In this document: piece by piece, positions 1 through 8,012 of the stretch
How positions within the stretch are numbered: position 1 is the stretch's first letter
Layout: each line of letters starts with the position of its first letter
Assembly: GCF_036046055.1 (NCBI RefSeq)
Contig: NZ_CP107939.1
Span: 4,898,001 to 4,962,000 of the forward strand
Direction: 5' to 3'
DNA length: 64,000 nt
Source: Nocardia sp. NBC_00403
GTDB taxonomy: Bacteria > Actinomycetota > Actinomycetes > Mycobacteriales > Mycobacteriaceae
Translations under genes and position numbers: made by a program
Notes under the pieces: generated by a model
Told to the model about the DNA's origin: nothing
The model's database searches: none
What the model saw: the letters and a program-made list of their open reading frames with translations, nothing else

Positions 1-11
1 AAAATGCCGGT

Positions 12-26
12 CCAGCCGTAGGCTGG
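12..26. terminator. small hairpin upstream of the monooxygenase gene
   Basis: CCAGCC (12-17), loop GTA, GGCTGG (21-26). This perfect 6-bp stem lies about 60 bases before the first gene. It may end transcription from a gene left of the window. There is no T-run, so it is a weak call. Confidence 0.3.
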
Positions 27-88
27 AAATACTGTCGGCGCGCGCCGCGGCGTAGCGCCGGAACCGCCGATGACGGAGGACGAGATCC

Positions 89-1582
89 ATGACGATCGCG
101 GGCGAGCACGTCGATGTGCTCATTGTCGGTGCCGGGTTGTCCGGCATCGGTGCAGCTCACCACCTGCAGCGGGCATTTCCGCGACGGACCTACACCGTCC
201 TGGAGAGCCGTGACGCGATCGGCGGCACCTGGGATCTGTTCCGCTATCCAGGAATTCGCTCCGATTCGGATATGTACACCCTCGGCTACCGGTTCCGGCC
301 GTGGCTGGGGGAGCAGGCGATCGCCGACGGCGACGACATCCTCCACTATGTGCGCGACACCGCCGCCGAGGCCGGAATCGATCGGCACATCAGGTTCGGT
401 CATCGGGCGGTCCGCGCCGAATGGTCCTCGACCGACAACCACTGGACTGTGCAGGCCGAACGCACCGGCACCCGGGAAATCGTCACGTTCACCGCCGGGT
501 TCCTGATGTGCTGCTCCGGCTACTACCGCTACGACGAGGCCTACACGCCGGATTTCGCGGGCGTCGAACGCTTCGCGGGCCCGGTCGTCCACCCGCAGCA
601 CTGGCCCGACACACTCGATGTGGCAGGCAAGCGGATCGTGCTGATCGGCAGCGGCGCCACCGCCGTCACCCTCGCTCCCGCGCTCACCGCGCAGGGTGCG
701 CACGTGACCATGCTGCAGCGCTCGCCGAGCTACATCCTCTCCGCGCCCGCACGCGACGATCTGGCCGTCCGGGTGCGCAAATACCTGCCCGCCCGTGCCG
801 CCTATGCGGTCGCGCGCGGCAAGAACATCGCGCTGTCGACGGCGATTTATCAACTGTGCCAACGATATCCGAAGGCCATGCGCAAACGGATCCGAGGGTG
901 GCAGCAACGTTGGCTGCCCCCAGGTTACGACATCGACACCCACTTCACCCCGAGCTACAACCCGTGGGATCAACGACTGTGCCTGGCTCCCAACGGCGAT
1001 TTCTTCCGTGCCATCCGCAAGGGTGAGCTCGACGTCGTCACCGATCGGGTCGACACCTTCACCGAGACCGGCCTGACGCTCGCCTCGGGCGCGACCCTGG
1101 ACGCCGACATCGTCATCACCGCGACCGGGCTCAATTTGCTTGCCTTCGGCGGGATGGATCTGGTGGTGGACGGCCGCCCGCTGACGCTGTCGGACCACAT
1201 GGCCTACAAAGCGATGATGCTGTCGGATGTGCCGAACTTCGCCTACATCATCGGCTACACCAATGCCTCGTGGACGCTCAAGGCGGACCTGGTCTGTGAA
1301 TACGTCGTACGCCTACTACGTCACATGGACACCCGCGGCTACACGAGGTGTACGCCGGTGCGCGATCCGTCGGTCGGTGCCGCACCGCTGTTCGTGAACT
1401 TCAACCCAGGCTATGTGCAGCGTGCGGCAAGCCAGTTTCCGATCCAAGGGACCAGGGCGCCGTGGCGGCTCCGGATGAACTATCTGCGTGACGTGGTTGC
1501 CCTTCGGCACGGCAAGATCACCGACAGCGCCATGAGCTTTGCCAGGGCGCAGCGGCTGGATGTGGTGTCGACCGAGGGGTAG
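89..1582 (+). CDS. FAD-dependent Baeyer-Villiger-type monooxygenase (EthA-like)
   Basis: This 497-aa flavoprotein monooxygenase probably inserts oxygen into a ketone or oxidises a heteroatom using NADPH and O2. The N-terminal FAD-binding motif GAGLSG is at residues 14-19, and a second Rossmann motif (GSGATA) lies near residue 188. Between them, at about residues 162-173, FAGPVVHPQHWP fits the FxGxxxHxxxW fingerprint of Baeyer-Villiger monooxygenases. Length matches the EthA/MymA group of mycobacteria (about 490 aa). The start has a good Shine-Dalgarno (GACGGAGGA). The gene ends 5 bases before a convergent TetR gene. Nearby SDRs and an aldehyde dehydrogenase suggest a catabolic or detoxifying role. 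The substrate cannot be read from the sequence. Confidence 0.85.
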   Translation: MTIAGEHVDVLIVGAGLSGIGAAHHLQRAFPRRTYTVLESRDAIGGTWDLFRYPGIRSDSDMYTLGYRFRPWLGEQAIADGDDILHYVRDTAAEAGIDRHIRFGHRAVRAEWSSTDNHWTVQAERTGTREIVTFTAGFLMCCSGYYRYDEAYTPDFAGVERFAGPVVHPQHWPDTLDVAGKRIVLIGSGATAVTLAPALTAQGAHVTMLQRSPSYILSAPARDDLAVRVRKYLPARAAYAVARGKNIALSTAIYQLCQRYPKAMRKRIRGWQQRWLPPGYDIDTHFTPSYNPWDQRLCLAPNGDFFRAIRKGELDVVTDRVDTFTETGLTLASGATLDADIVITATGLNLLAFGGMDLVVDGRPLTLSDHMAYKAMMLSDVPNFAYIIGYTNASWTLKADLVCEYVVRLLRHMDTRGYTRCTPVRDPSVGAAPLFVNFNPGYVQRAASQFPIQGTRAPWRLRMNYLRDVVALRHGKITDSAMSFARAQRLDVVSTEG

Positions 1583-1587
1583 TCGGG

Positions 1588-2265
1588 TCAGTTCGTGGAG
1601 GGATCGGACACCGCGGCCGAGGATCTGGCGGCAGCGATGTTGCGAATCACGCTGGTCGCATGGTCGTCGAACCGTTTCTGCGGCATGTCGATGGTCCCGT
1701 CCAGCCATGGGCGGTACATGTAGGCCATCGCTCCGAAGATGGCGTTCGAGTTCAGGGCATTGTCCAAGGAATCCGGCGCGGGCTGTCCGTCGGTGCCCGG
1801 TCCGATCGTCCAGGCGATCGGGGTGGTGAACTGCTCGATCAGCTCGTTGCCTCGCTCGCCGAGCACCCGCCTGGCCTGCGATTCGACGAACATGATCCGA
1901 CCGCGTCGCCGATCTTCCACCAGGTAGTCGGTAAACGCCGAAATGGCGTGGCGGAATAGCTTTTCGGGTTCGGGCGGTGCGGTGGCCAACGCGGCGAGTA
2001 GTCGGTCGCGGGCGCCGACGACCACTGTCTCGAGCGCGGTGGTGAAGAGGGTGTCGAGGTTGGGGAAGCTCTCGTAGAAGTAGCGCTCGGTCAACCCGGC
2101 CTGCCTGCAGACGCCGCGCATGGAGGTCTCCGATGCGCCGACGGACGCCATCAGCTCGATGGCGGCCTCGATGAGCTGCTCGCGGCGCGCGGCGATCCGG
2201 TCGGCGGGCGGGCGGCCGCGCCAGCGGCGCATGCCCGGTATCGATCCGTCGGATTCGTCGTCCAT
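1588..2265 (-). CDS. TetR/AcrR family transcriptional regulator
   Basis: This 225-aa repressor has the TetR helix-turn-helix near its N terminus: GASETSMRGVCRQAGLTERY followed by FYESFPNLDTLF, the usual recognition-helix pattern. The C-terminal ligand domain is not recognisable. The start at 2265 is preferred over in-frame ATGs at 2298 and 2301 because GGGAGGA lies 7 bases upstream of it; this also frees the tandem operator at 2296-2323 from the coding region. The gene is divergent from the hydrolase/ferredoxin reductase/SDR unit, which it most likely represses together with itself. It converges tightly on the monooxygenase gene, which may share the regulon. The ligand is unknown. Confidence 0.85.
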   Translation of the reverse strand: MDDESDGSIPGMRRWRGRPPADRIAARREQLIEAAIELMASVGASETSMRGVCRQAGLTERYFYESFPNLDTLFTTALETVVVGARDRLLAALATAPPEPEKLFRHAISAFTDYLVEDRRRGRIMFVESQARRVLGERGNELIEQFTTPIAWTIGPGTDGQPAPDSLDNALNSNAIFGAMAYMYRPWLDGTIDMPQKRFDDHATSVIRNIAAARSSAAVSDPSTN

Positions 2266-2291
2266 GAGTCGATCCTCCCACGAGCGAGAAG

Positions 2292-2323
2292 TTGACATCA
2301 TGTGATGTTGACATCACTTGATG
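2292..2323. promoter_or_regulatory. tandem operator for the divergent TetR regulator
   Basis: Two copies of the inverted repeat CATCA-NN-TGATG lie at 2296-2307 and 2312-2323. Each is part of the direct repeat TTGACATCA (2292-2300 and 2308-2316), so the copies are 16 bp apart, about 1.5 helical turns. The site lies between a tetR gene and the operon it faces and fits a dimer-of-dimers repressor arrangement. Binding by the neighbouring regulator is inferred. Confidence 0.7.
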
Positions 2324-2378
2324 GCAGAAATACATTAATAGTGCGGTTTTGCAGGACCGAGACGTGAGGACCACCCAG

Positions 2379-3251
2379 ATGAGCTCTGTCTACGCCGATC
2401 AGGCGCACGCCATCAATGCGCGGGACGTCGACTTCGATTTCGACACGGTGCCGATGCACTACATCCCCGGCGAGGTCATGGCGACGCACATCATCAACGT
2501 GATGCACCTGGTATTGCCCGAGGGCGAGCGCGCGATGGCGCAGGCGCTGGCCGAAGCCTTACCGCTGATCGATGACGAGCGATTACGCGAGGAGGTCCGC
2601 GGCTTCATCGGCCAGGAGACGATGCACGCGAGCTCGCACGAGAAGGCGCGCAACCAGCTCGAGCGGCTCGGCCTCGATGTCGCACCGATGGTGGAACGGG
2701 TCGGCTGGCTGGTCGATCGGTTGCTCGGCGATCATGGGCTGGCCGGCCGCGCCAAGCGCGAATGGCTGTGTGAGCGACTGGCGTTGTTCGCAGGGATGGA
2801 GCATTACACCGCCGTCATCGGGGAATGGCTGCTGACCAACGACAAACTCGAGGCCAAAGGGATGCATCCGGCGATGCTGGATCTCATCCGCTGGCACGGC
2901 GCCGAAGAGGTCGAGCATCGGAGTGTGGTCTACGACGCGTACATGTACGTCGACGGCGGATATGCCCGCAAAGCGCGGCAGGCGATCATCGCGAGCACGG
3001 GATTGCTTGCGCTGTTCGTCATTTCGAGCGGCTACCTGTTTCGGCGCGACCCTTCGCGGAACAAGGGGAGATTCTGGCCGCTACAGCTGGCCAGCGCGTC
3101 GCTGCGCGGCGTCGTACCGAACTTCACCACCTTCTTCACCGAGATCCCGCGCTACCTAGAGCCCGGCTTCCACCCCTCACAGCTCGGCCCGATGGACAAC
3201 GCGCTGCGCTACCTCGCACAGTCGCCCGCGGCGCGGGCGGCGGGCGCGTGA
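2379..3251 (+). CDS. predicted metal-dependent hydrolase (PF10118-like)
   Basis: A 290-aa protein resembling the family annotated as predicted metal-dependent hydrolase. Conserved acidic/histidine positions appear as GQETMHASSHEKARNQ, FAGMEHYTA and WHGAEEVEHRSVVYD, which resembles a helical di-metal site of the ferritin or desaturase kind more than a classical hydrolase. The C-terminal part has one hydrophobic helix (around AIIASTGLLALFVISSGYLF). The ATG at 2379 has GTGAGG 9 bases upstream and is preferred over a TTG at 2349. Its stop overlaps the start of the ferredoxin reductase gene (GTGA), so the two are translationally coupled. With that reductase it may form an electron-fed oxygenase or desaturase pair; this is inference. 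Confidence 0.7.
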   Translation: MSSVYADQAHAINARDVDFDFDTVPMHYIPGEVMATHIINVMHLVLPEGERAMAQALAEALPLIDDERLREEVRGFIGQETMHASSHEKARNQLERLGLDVAPMVERVGWLVDRLLGDHGLAGRAKREWLCERLALFAGMEHYTAVIGEWLLTNDKLEAKGMHPAMLDLIRWHGAEEVEHRSVVYDAYMYVDGGYARKARQAIIASTGLLALFVISSGYLFRRDPSRNKGRFWPLQLASASLRGVVPNFTTFFTEIPRYLEPGFHPSQLGPMDNALRYLAQSPAARAAGA

Positions 3252-4321
3252 CCGCGCAGTTGGGTGCCCAGTTCCGACCGGGCACCGGCCTGCGGATGCT
3301 GGCGTCGGCGGTCGACGCGTATCGGCGCGTCTTCGCGGAAGGTGAAGCCGCGCAGCTGCTTTCCCGGCCCCAGCCGGTGCGGCACGCCGGGTTCGACTTC
3401 GATGTGATGATCGATCGGATCGAGCAGGAAGCCGACGGAGTGGTCAGCGTGACGCTGCGTGACCCGGACGGCGGGCCGCTGCCCATGTGGACACCGGGCG
3501 CCCACATCGATGTGTTCCTGCCTTCGGGGCGACAGCGGCAGTACTCGCTCACCGGTGACCCCGCCGATCGAGGTTCGTATCGGATTGCGGTGCGCTACAT
3601 GGCGAATGGCGAAGGCGGCTCCCGGGAGATCCATGAGCGCCTGCGTGCTGGTGACCGGCTGTCGGTGCGTGGTCCGCGCAATGCGTTCCCGCTCGTCGCG
3701 TCCTCGGAGTACCTGTTCGTCGCCGGTGGCATCGGGATCACGGCGATCCTGCCGATGGTGACCGCTGCCGAGCGTGCAGGCACCCCGTGGCGGCTGATGT
3801 ACCTGGGTCGGTCCCGTTCGCGGATGCCGTTCCTGTGCGAGTTGGCGCAGCTCACCGGCGGTGACGTGGTGGTGAGGCCGGACGACGAGTTCGGAGTGCC
3901 GAACCCACGGATGATTTTCGAGCAGACGCCCACCGGCGCCTCGGTCTATGTCTGTGGTCCGCCTGCGTTGGCCGAGGCAGCGCGTGAGGTGTTGTCGCTG
4001 CACGATCCGTCCGCGTCGCTGCACACCGAGCGGTTCTCCGCGATTCCGGTCCGCGACGGCGATCCGTTTCATCTGTGGTTGCGGCGCAGCGGGATTCACG
4101 TCGACGTTGCCGCCGACGAATCCACGCTCGCGGCGATCCGGCGGGTGCTGCCCGGTGTCGCGTACTCCTGCCAACAGGGTTTCTGCGGAACCTGCCGGAC
4201 GGGGGTGCTCGCCGGCGAGGTCGACCACCGCGACCGGCTCCTGCTCGACGGCGAACGCAACAATGCGATGCTGACCTGCGTATCACGTGCGCGCGGTAGC
4301 GAACTCGCACTGGAGATGTAA
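3248..4321 (+). CDS. PDR-type ferredoxin reductase with C-terminal 2Fe-2S domain
   Basis: This 357-aa protein is built like phthalate dioxygenase reductase. It has an N-terminal flavin-binding barrel with RQYSLTG, a NAD(P)-binding domain with VAGGIGITAILPM and YVCGPPAL, and a C-terminal plant-type ferredoxin domain with CQQGFCGTC plus a later cysteine in MLTCVSRA (CX4CX2CX~29C). It moves electrons from NAD(P)H through flavin and 2Fe-2S to a partner oxygenase. The GTG start at 3248 overlaps the stop of the upstream gene by four bases. The natural partner is therefore the upstream di-metal-like protein; the monooxygenase at 89-1582 should use NADPH directly. Confidence 0.88.
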   Translation: MTAQLGAQFRPGTGLRMLASAVDAYRRVFAEGEAAQLLSRPQPVRHAGFDFDVMIDRIEQEADGVVSVTLRDPDGGPLPMWTPGAHIDVFLPSGRQRQYSLTGDPADRGSYRIAVRYMANGEGGSREIHERLRAGDRLSVRGPRNAFPLVASSEYLFVAGGIGITAILPMVTAAERAGTPWRLMYLGRSRSRMPFLCELAQLTGGDVVVRPDDEFGVPNPRMIFEQTPTGASVYVCGPPALAEAAREVLSLHDPSASLHTERFSAIPVRDGDPFHLWLRRSGIHVDVAADESTLAAIRRVLPGVAYSCQQGFCGTCRTGVLAGEVDHRDRLLLDGERNNAMLTCVSRARGSELALEM

Positions 4322-4438
4322 ACCGGTTCGACCGGTCGGCCGGGACGGTATCCGCAACCGGCCGCATCCGTGAGCTCGGCGGGCAATGAGGTCCGCCGAG
4401 AAAGGAATTCGGCGCTGACTCGTATGAGGCGGGGTTTG

Positions 4439-5365
4439 ATGAGTAGTTTCGTGTTGGGTCTTGCCCGTCAACTGGTGGCGTTCTCGACCAGCCCGGTCGC
4501 CGAGCTGAATGTGCGTGATCGGGTAGTCATGATCACCGGTGCCGGCGCCGGTATCGGGCGTGCCCTTGCCGAAAAGCTCTATCGCACGGGCGCATTCGTC
4601 GCGCTGATCGACATCGATCAGAACGCCGCAGCGCGGGTCGCCCGATCGATGGGGGAGCGGGCGCTGGTGGTGCGCGCCGACGTCTCCGATCGAATCGGCA
4701 TGCGGGAGGCCGTCTCCCGGGTCCGCGAACGGTTCGGTCGCATCGACGTCGTGGTCGCCAATGCTGGAGTGGCCCCGGAACCGGCGACCATCAGGACGAT
4801 GAAACCCGCCGATTTCGACCGGGTCATCGGCATCAACCTCACCGGGGTCTTCAATACGGTGCATCCTGCCCTCGACGACGTCGTCGCGGTCGGCGGTCAT
4901 GTCGTGGTGGTGTCCTCAGCCGCGGCATTCGCGCCGGGCATGGCGGGATCACCGTACATGGTGAGCAAGGCCGCGGTCGAACAGTTCGGCCGCGCGCTGC
5001 GGGTGGAATTGGCCGCGGTGGGCGCCACTGCGGGCGTCGCCTACTTCGGCATCGTCGATACCGCCATGACCCGTGGCACGCTCGACGACGATGAGCTCGG
5101 CGAGGAGGTCACGGCACTGCTGCCGTGGCCGCTCAATTGTCGAATTTCCGTCAGCGACGCGGCCGAATCCATCGCACAGGGTATTGCTCGCCGGGCCCCG
5201 CGGACGCTGGCCCCCGCCCAGTGGGAGCCGTACGCCTTGCTCCGCGGTGTGGTCAATGTCGTGCTCGATCAATTGCTCGCCGACGACGAGCGGGTTCGTG
5301 CCCTGCTCAATCGGGTGGAACAGCGGCAGGTCGAGCGGCGGCAGCCGAGCCCGGTGCCGCGCTAG
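4439..5365 (+). CDS. short-chain dehydrogenase/reductase
   Basis: A 308-aa classical SDR with the nucleotide-binding motif TGAGAGIG, the NAG motif (VVANAGVAPEP), and the catalytic Ser plus YxxxK (VVSSAAAF...SPYMVSKAA). It oxidises or reduces a hydroxyl/keto group with NAD(P)(H). The start is uncertain: the ATG at 4439 has GAGGCGGGG just upstream, while an ATG at 4424 and a GTG at 4370 are in frame and would add 5 and 23 residues. It is third in the operon after the di-metal-like protein and the ferredoxin reductase, about 120 bases downstream, and probably acts on an oxygenated product of the same pathway. Substrate unknown. Confidence 0.82.
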   Translation: MSSFVLGLARQLVAFSTSPVAELNVRDRVVMITGAGAGIGRALAEKLYRTGAFVALIDIDQNAAARVARSMGERALVVRADVSDRIGMREAVSRVRERFGRIDVVVANAGVAPEPATIRTMKPADFDRVIGINLTGVFNTVHPALDDVVAVGGHVVVVSSAAAFAPGMAGSPYMVSKAAVEQFGRALRVELAAVGATAGVAYFGIVDTAMTRGTLDDDELGEEVTALLPWPLNCRISVSDAAESIAQGIARRAPRTLAPAQWEPYALLRGVVNVVLDQLLADDERVRALLNRVEQRQVERRQPSPVPR

Positions 5366-5379
5366 CGACGACGCGACTG

Positions 5380-5411
5380 GTGCGGTACCCGCTATGGGGC
5401 GGGTGCCGCAC
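5380..5411. terminator. hairpin between convergent SDR and TetR genes
   Basis: GTGCGGTACCCGC (5380-5392) pairs with GCGGGTGCCGCAC (5399-5411) around a 6-base loop, with one G-T wobble in 13 pairs. It sits 15 bases after the SDR stop in the convergent gap. There is no U-tract, as is common in high-GC actinobacteria. Confidence 0.6.
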
Positions 5412-5557
5412 AGCGGGGGGAGGCACTGTTGTAGCTGTCGCCCGCCTCTTATTTCGAAGAGCTGCGTGTCGGTGCCGCAGTGTGCGTGCCGCCTGTTGTG
5501 CGGGACATCAATATCGATCCGATTGTGGTTCCAGGGGGCTGTGGCGTCGTGACTCGG

Positions 5558-6241
5558 TCATGGCACGGGCGGGAATATGCCGGGCAGCTCCATCGCATAT
5601 TCGAGATCGACGCGGGTGCCGAGCGTGGTGAGCAGGACGCGGATCATCGTAAGGCGTGCGGCGGCAACGGTTTCCGAATCGGGTTCGGTGCCGGGAGCGG
5701 CCCCGGAGGAAATGCGGTAGACGACATATTCGCAGACGTGCAGTGCGGCATCGAGGTCGAGCGGAGTCGGGACGGGGCGTCCGAGTTCGGTGAATTTCTC
5801 GGCGACGAGAGCGCGAATGTCGTCGAGGGCGCGCTCCCGATAGGCCGATACCGGTGAGGCCGGGTCGTGCAGTTCCGCGAAGAGCGGGCGCAGCATGGCA
5901 CCGTGGCCGTTGGCCCAGTCGAGATAGGCGTCGATGAGTCGGATACCGAGCTCGACGGGCTTGTCGGTGTCGCTCAATGCGGTGCGGATGCCACCGACCA
6001 GGCCGTCGTTGGAGGCGTCGAGCAGCACGTGCAGCGGTTCGGTCGCGTTGCCGAAGTAGCGATAGAAGGTGGGACGGGCCAGACCTGCCTGCTCGATTAT
6101 CTGGGCGACGCTCAGACCACGCGAACCGTTGCGGGTGAACACTTCCGCAGTCGCGAGCACGATCCGCGCGCGGACCTCCTCGGCCTGCTCCTGGGTCTGT
6201 GGCGGTCGGCCTCGCCGTGCGGCCGCGGCGTCAGTGGACAT
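5558..6241 (-). CDS. TetR/AcrR family transcriptional regulator
   Basis: A 227-aa TetR repressor. The N-terminal DNA-binding domain is clear: ARIVLATAEVFTRNGSRGLS, then VAQIIEQAGLARPTFYRYFG, the standard helix-turn-helix. The C-terminal half is the divergent ligand-binding/dimer domain. The ATG at 6241 has GTGAGG 7 bases upstream. It is divergent from the aldehyde dehydrogenase/SDR pair, and a 12-bp perfect palindrome lies in the shared promoter region at 6326-6337, so autoregulation together with control of that pair is likely. The ligand is not predictable; an aldehyde, alcohol or acyl-CoA would fit the neighbours. Confidence 0.87.
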   Translation of the reverse strand: MSTDAAAARRGRPPQTQEQAEEVRARIVLATAEVFTRNGSRGLSVAQIIEQAGLARPTFYRYFGNATEPLHVLLDASNDGLVGGIRTALSDTDKPVELGIRLIDAYLDWANGHGAMLRPLFAELHDPASPVSAYRERALDDIRALVAEKFTELGRPVPTPLDLDAALHVCEYVVYRISSGAAPGTEPDSETVAAARLTMIRVLLTTLGTRVDLEYAMELPGIFPPVP

Positions 6242-6318
6242 GGTGATGCCTCACATGGGCGAGCCGGGGATGCCTGTGGTCCACACCGGAGAGCTTGACA
6301 CGGGACACTGCATACTTA

Positions 6319-6344
6319 TTAATCTAACACTAGTGTTCAGTTAA
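6319..6344. promoter_or_regulatory. palindromic operator upstream of the aldehyde dehydrogenase gene
   Basis: The core AACACTAGTGTT (6326-6337) is a perfect 12-bp palindrome, flanked symmetrically by TTAA at 6319-6322 and 6341-6344. It lies 78 bases upstream of the divergent TetR start and 50 bases upstream of the aldehyde dehydrogenase start. It is the best candidate for the binding site of the adjacent TetR protein. Confidence 0.7.
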
Positions 6345-6393
6345 TGCGTGCGGGTGATTCGCCGCCTCCGACCGTCCCATGAGAGGGCCGACA

Positions 6394-7965
6394 ATGACGA
6401 CCGCCCCACAGCTGGCTCCCGCCGATGCGCTGCCGGAGTCGCTGGTACAGCCATTGCTCGCACATGCTGTCGCGGGCGGTGCGCCCTCGGTCGAGGTGTT
6501 CGCACCCGCCACCGGCCGCAAGATCGCCGATCTGCCGCAGTCCTCCACCGCCGACATCGAGACCGCGTTCGCGACGGCCCGTGAGGCCCAGCGAGGGTGG
6601 GCGCAGCGTCCGGTGCGCGAGCGGATCGCGGTACTGCGCCGGTTCCACGACATCGTGCTCGCCGAGCAGAGCACCATCCTCGACATCGTGCAGACGGAGG
6701 CGGGCAAGTCCCGTGCGCATGCCTTCGACGAGGTCGGCGACGTCGCGGTGAACGCCCGGTATTACGCGTCGGTGGCCGCGAAGCTGCTGGCCAACCGCAA
6801 GCCGCGCGGTGTGCTTCCAGTCCTGACGCAGGTCGATGTGCGGCACCGCCCCAAGGGCGTTGTCGCGGTGATCTCGCCCTGGAACTATCCCTTGGCCTTG
6901 GCCGCCTCCGATGCACTCCCCGCCCTCGTCGCGGGTAATGCCGTGGTCGCGCGTCCGGACAACCAGACCGCGCTCACCGCGCTGTGGGCCATCGACGCCG
7001 CCGAGCGGGCCGGTCTGCCGCGCGGGCTCTGGCAAGCTGTGCTCGGCCGTGGCTCCGTGATCGGCGGCGAGGTGATCGCACGCGCCGACTACGTCGATTA
7101 CACCGGTTCCAGTGCGACCGGACGCACCATCGCCAAGCAGGCGGGTGAACGGCTGATCGGATACTCCCTCGAGCTCGGCGGCAAGAACCCGCTGCTGGTG
7201 CTCGCCGACGCCGATGTCTCCCGGGCCGCCAAGATCGCGATTCGCGCCTGCTTCGCCTCGGCGGGGCAGCTGTGTGAATCAATGGAGCGAATCTACGTGC
7301 ACGACAAGGTCTACGACCAATTCGTGACGGAGTTCGTCGAGCACGTCCGCGCGCTCGAGCTCGGCGCGGAACTGGACTTCGGCAGCGACATGGGCTCCTT
7401 GACCTTCCAGCGTCAATTGGACACCGTCAGCGCGCACGTCGATGATGCGGTGGCCAAGGGCGCGACGGTGCTGGCAGGTGGCCGCACGCGGCCGGATCTC
7501 GGCCCCTACTTCTACGAGCCGACCGTGCTCGCCGATGTCCGCCCCGGCATGACCGTGTACCGCGAGGAGACCTTCGGCCCCGTCGTCTCGATCTATCGGG
7601 TCGGCAGTGACGACGAGGCCATCGAGCAGGCCAACGACACCGCCTACGGTCTCAACGCCAGCGTTTGGACCAGGGACGCCGCCCGCGGCCGACAGGTGGC
7701 CGCGCGCATCAATGCCGGATCGGTGAATGTCAACGAAGGTTTCATCGCGGCATGGGGCAGCGCTGATGCACCGTCGGGCGGCCTCGGTATCTCCGGGACC
7801 GGCCGCAGGCACGGCCCGGAGGGCTTGCTGAAGTACATCGATACCCAAACCATCGCCGTGCAGCGGGTGCTGCCCATCGCGCCGCTGCCCGGCATGTCCG
7901 AAGAGTTGTGGGCGAAGACGATGACGCTCTACTTCGGGGTCATGAAAACACTGCGCCAGAAGTAA
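6394..7965 (+). CDS. aldehyde dehydrogenase, succinate-semialdehyde dehydrogenase-like
   Basis: A 523-aa NAD(P)-dependent aldehyde dehydrogenase. The general-base glutamate is in LELGGKNPLL (Glu260) and the nucleophilic cysteine in AGQLCESM (Cys294). Cofactor-binding motifs ISPWNYPLAL and GSSATGRTIAKQAG are present, as is the late EETFGPVVSIYR motif. It resembles the actinobacterial succinic-semialdehyde dehydrogenase group but has no proven substrate. The ATG at 6394 is chosen over 6379 because GAGAGGG (6381-6387) forms its Shine-Dalgarno. An SDR follows after 47 bases, so alcohol-to-aldehyde-to-acid oxidation by the pair is plausible. Control by the divergent TetR is expected. Confidence 0.87.
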   Translation: MTTAPQLAPADALPESLVQPLLAHAVAGGAPSVEVFAPATGRKIADLPQSSTADIETAFATAREAQRGWAQRPVRERIAVLRRFHDIVLAEQSTILDIVQTEAGKSRAHAFDEVGDVAVNARYYASVAAKLLANRKPRGVLPVLTQVDVRHRPKGVVAVISPWNYPLALAASDALPALVAGNAVVARPDNQTALTALWAIDAAERAGLPRGLWQAVLGRGSVIGGEVIARADYVDYTGSSATGRTIAKQAGERLIGYSLELGGKNPLLVLADADVSRAAKIAIRACFASAGQLCESMERIYVHDKVYDQFVTEFVEHVRALELGAELDFGSDMGSLTFQRQLDTVSAHVDDAVAKGATVLAGGRTRPDLGPYFYEPTVLADVRPGMTVYREETFGPVVSIYRVGSDDEAIEQANDTAYGLNASVWTRDAARGRQVAARINAGSVNVNEGFIAAWGSADAPSGGLGISGTGRRHGPEGLLKYIDTQTIAVQRVLPIAPLPGMSEELWAKTMTLYFGVMKTLRQK

Positions 7966-8012
7966 CCACTGCGCCGGCAACAATTTTCACGAGAGACGAC
8001 ACAGAGGCAAGG

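Noticed and set aside
2825..3247. N-terminal extension of the ferredoxin reductase frame
   Set aside because: The extension lies inside the upstream hydrolase gene and has no similarity; the GTG at 3248 with the 4-base overlap is the natural start.
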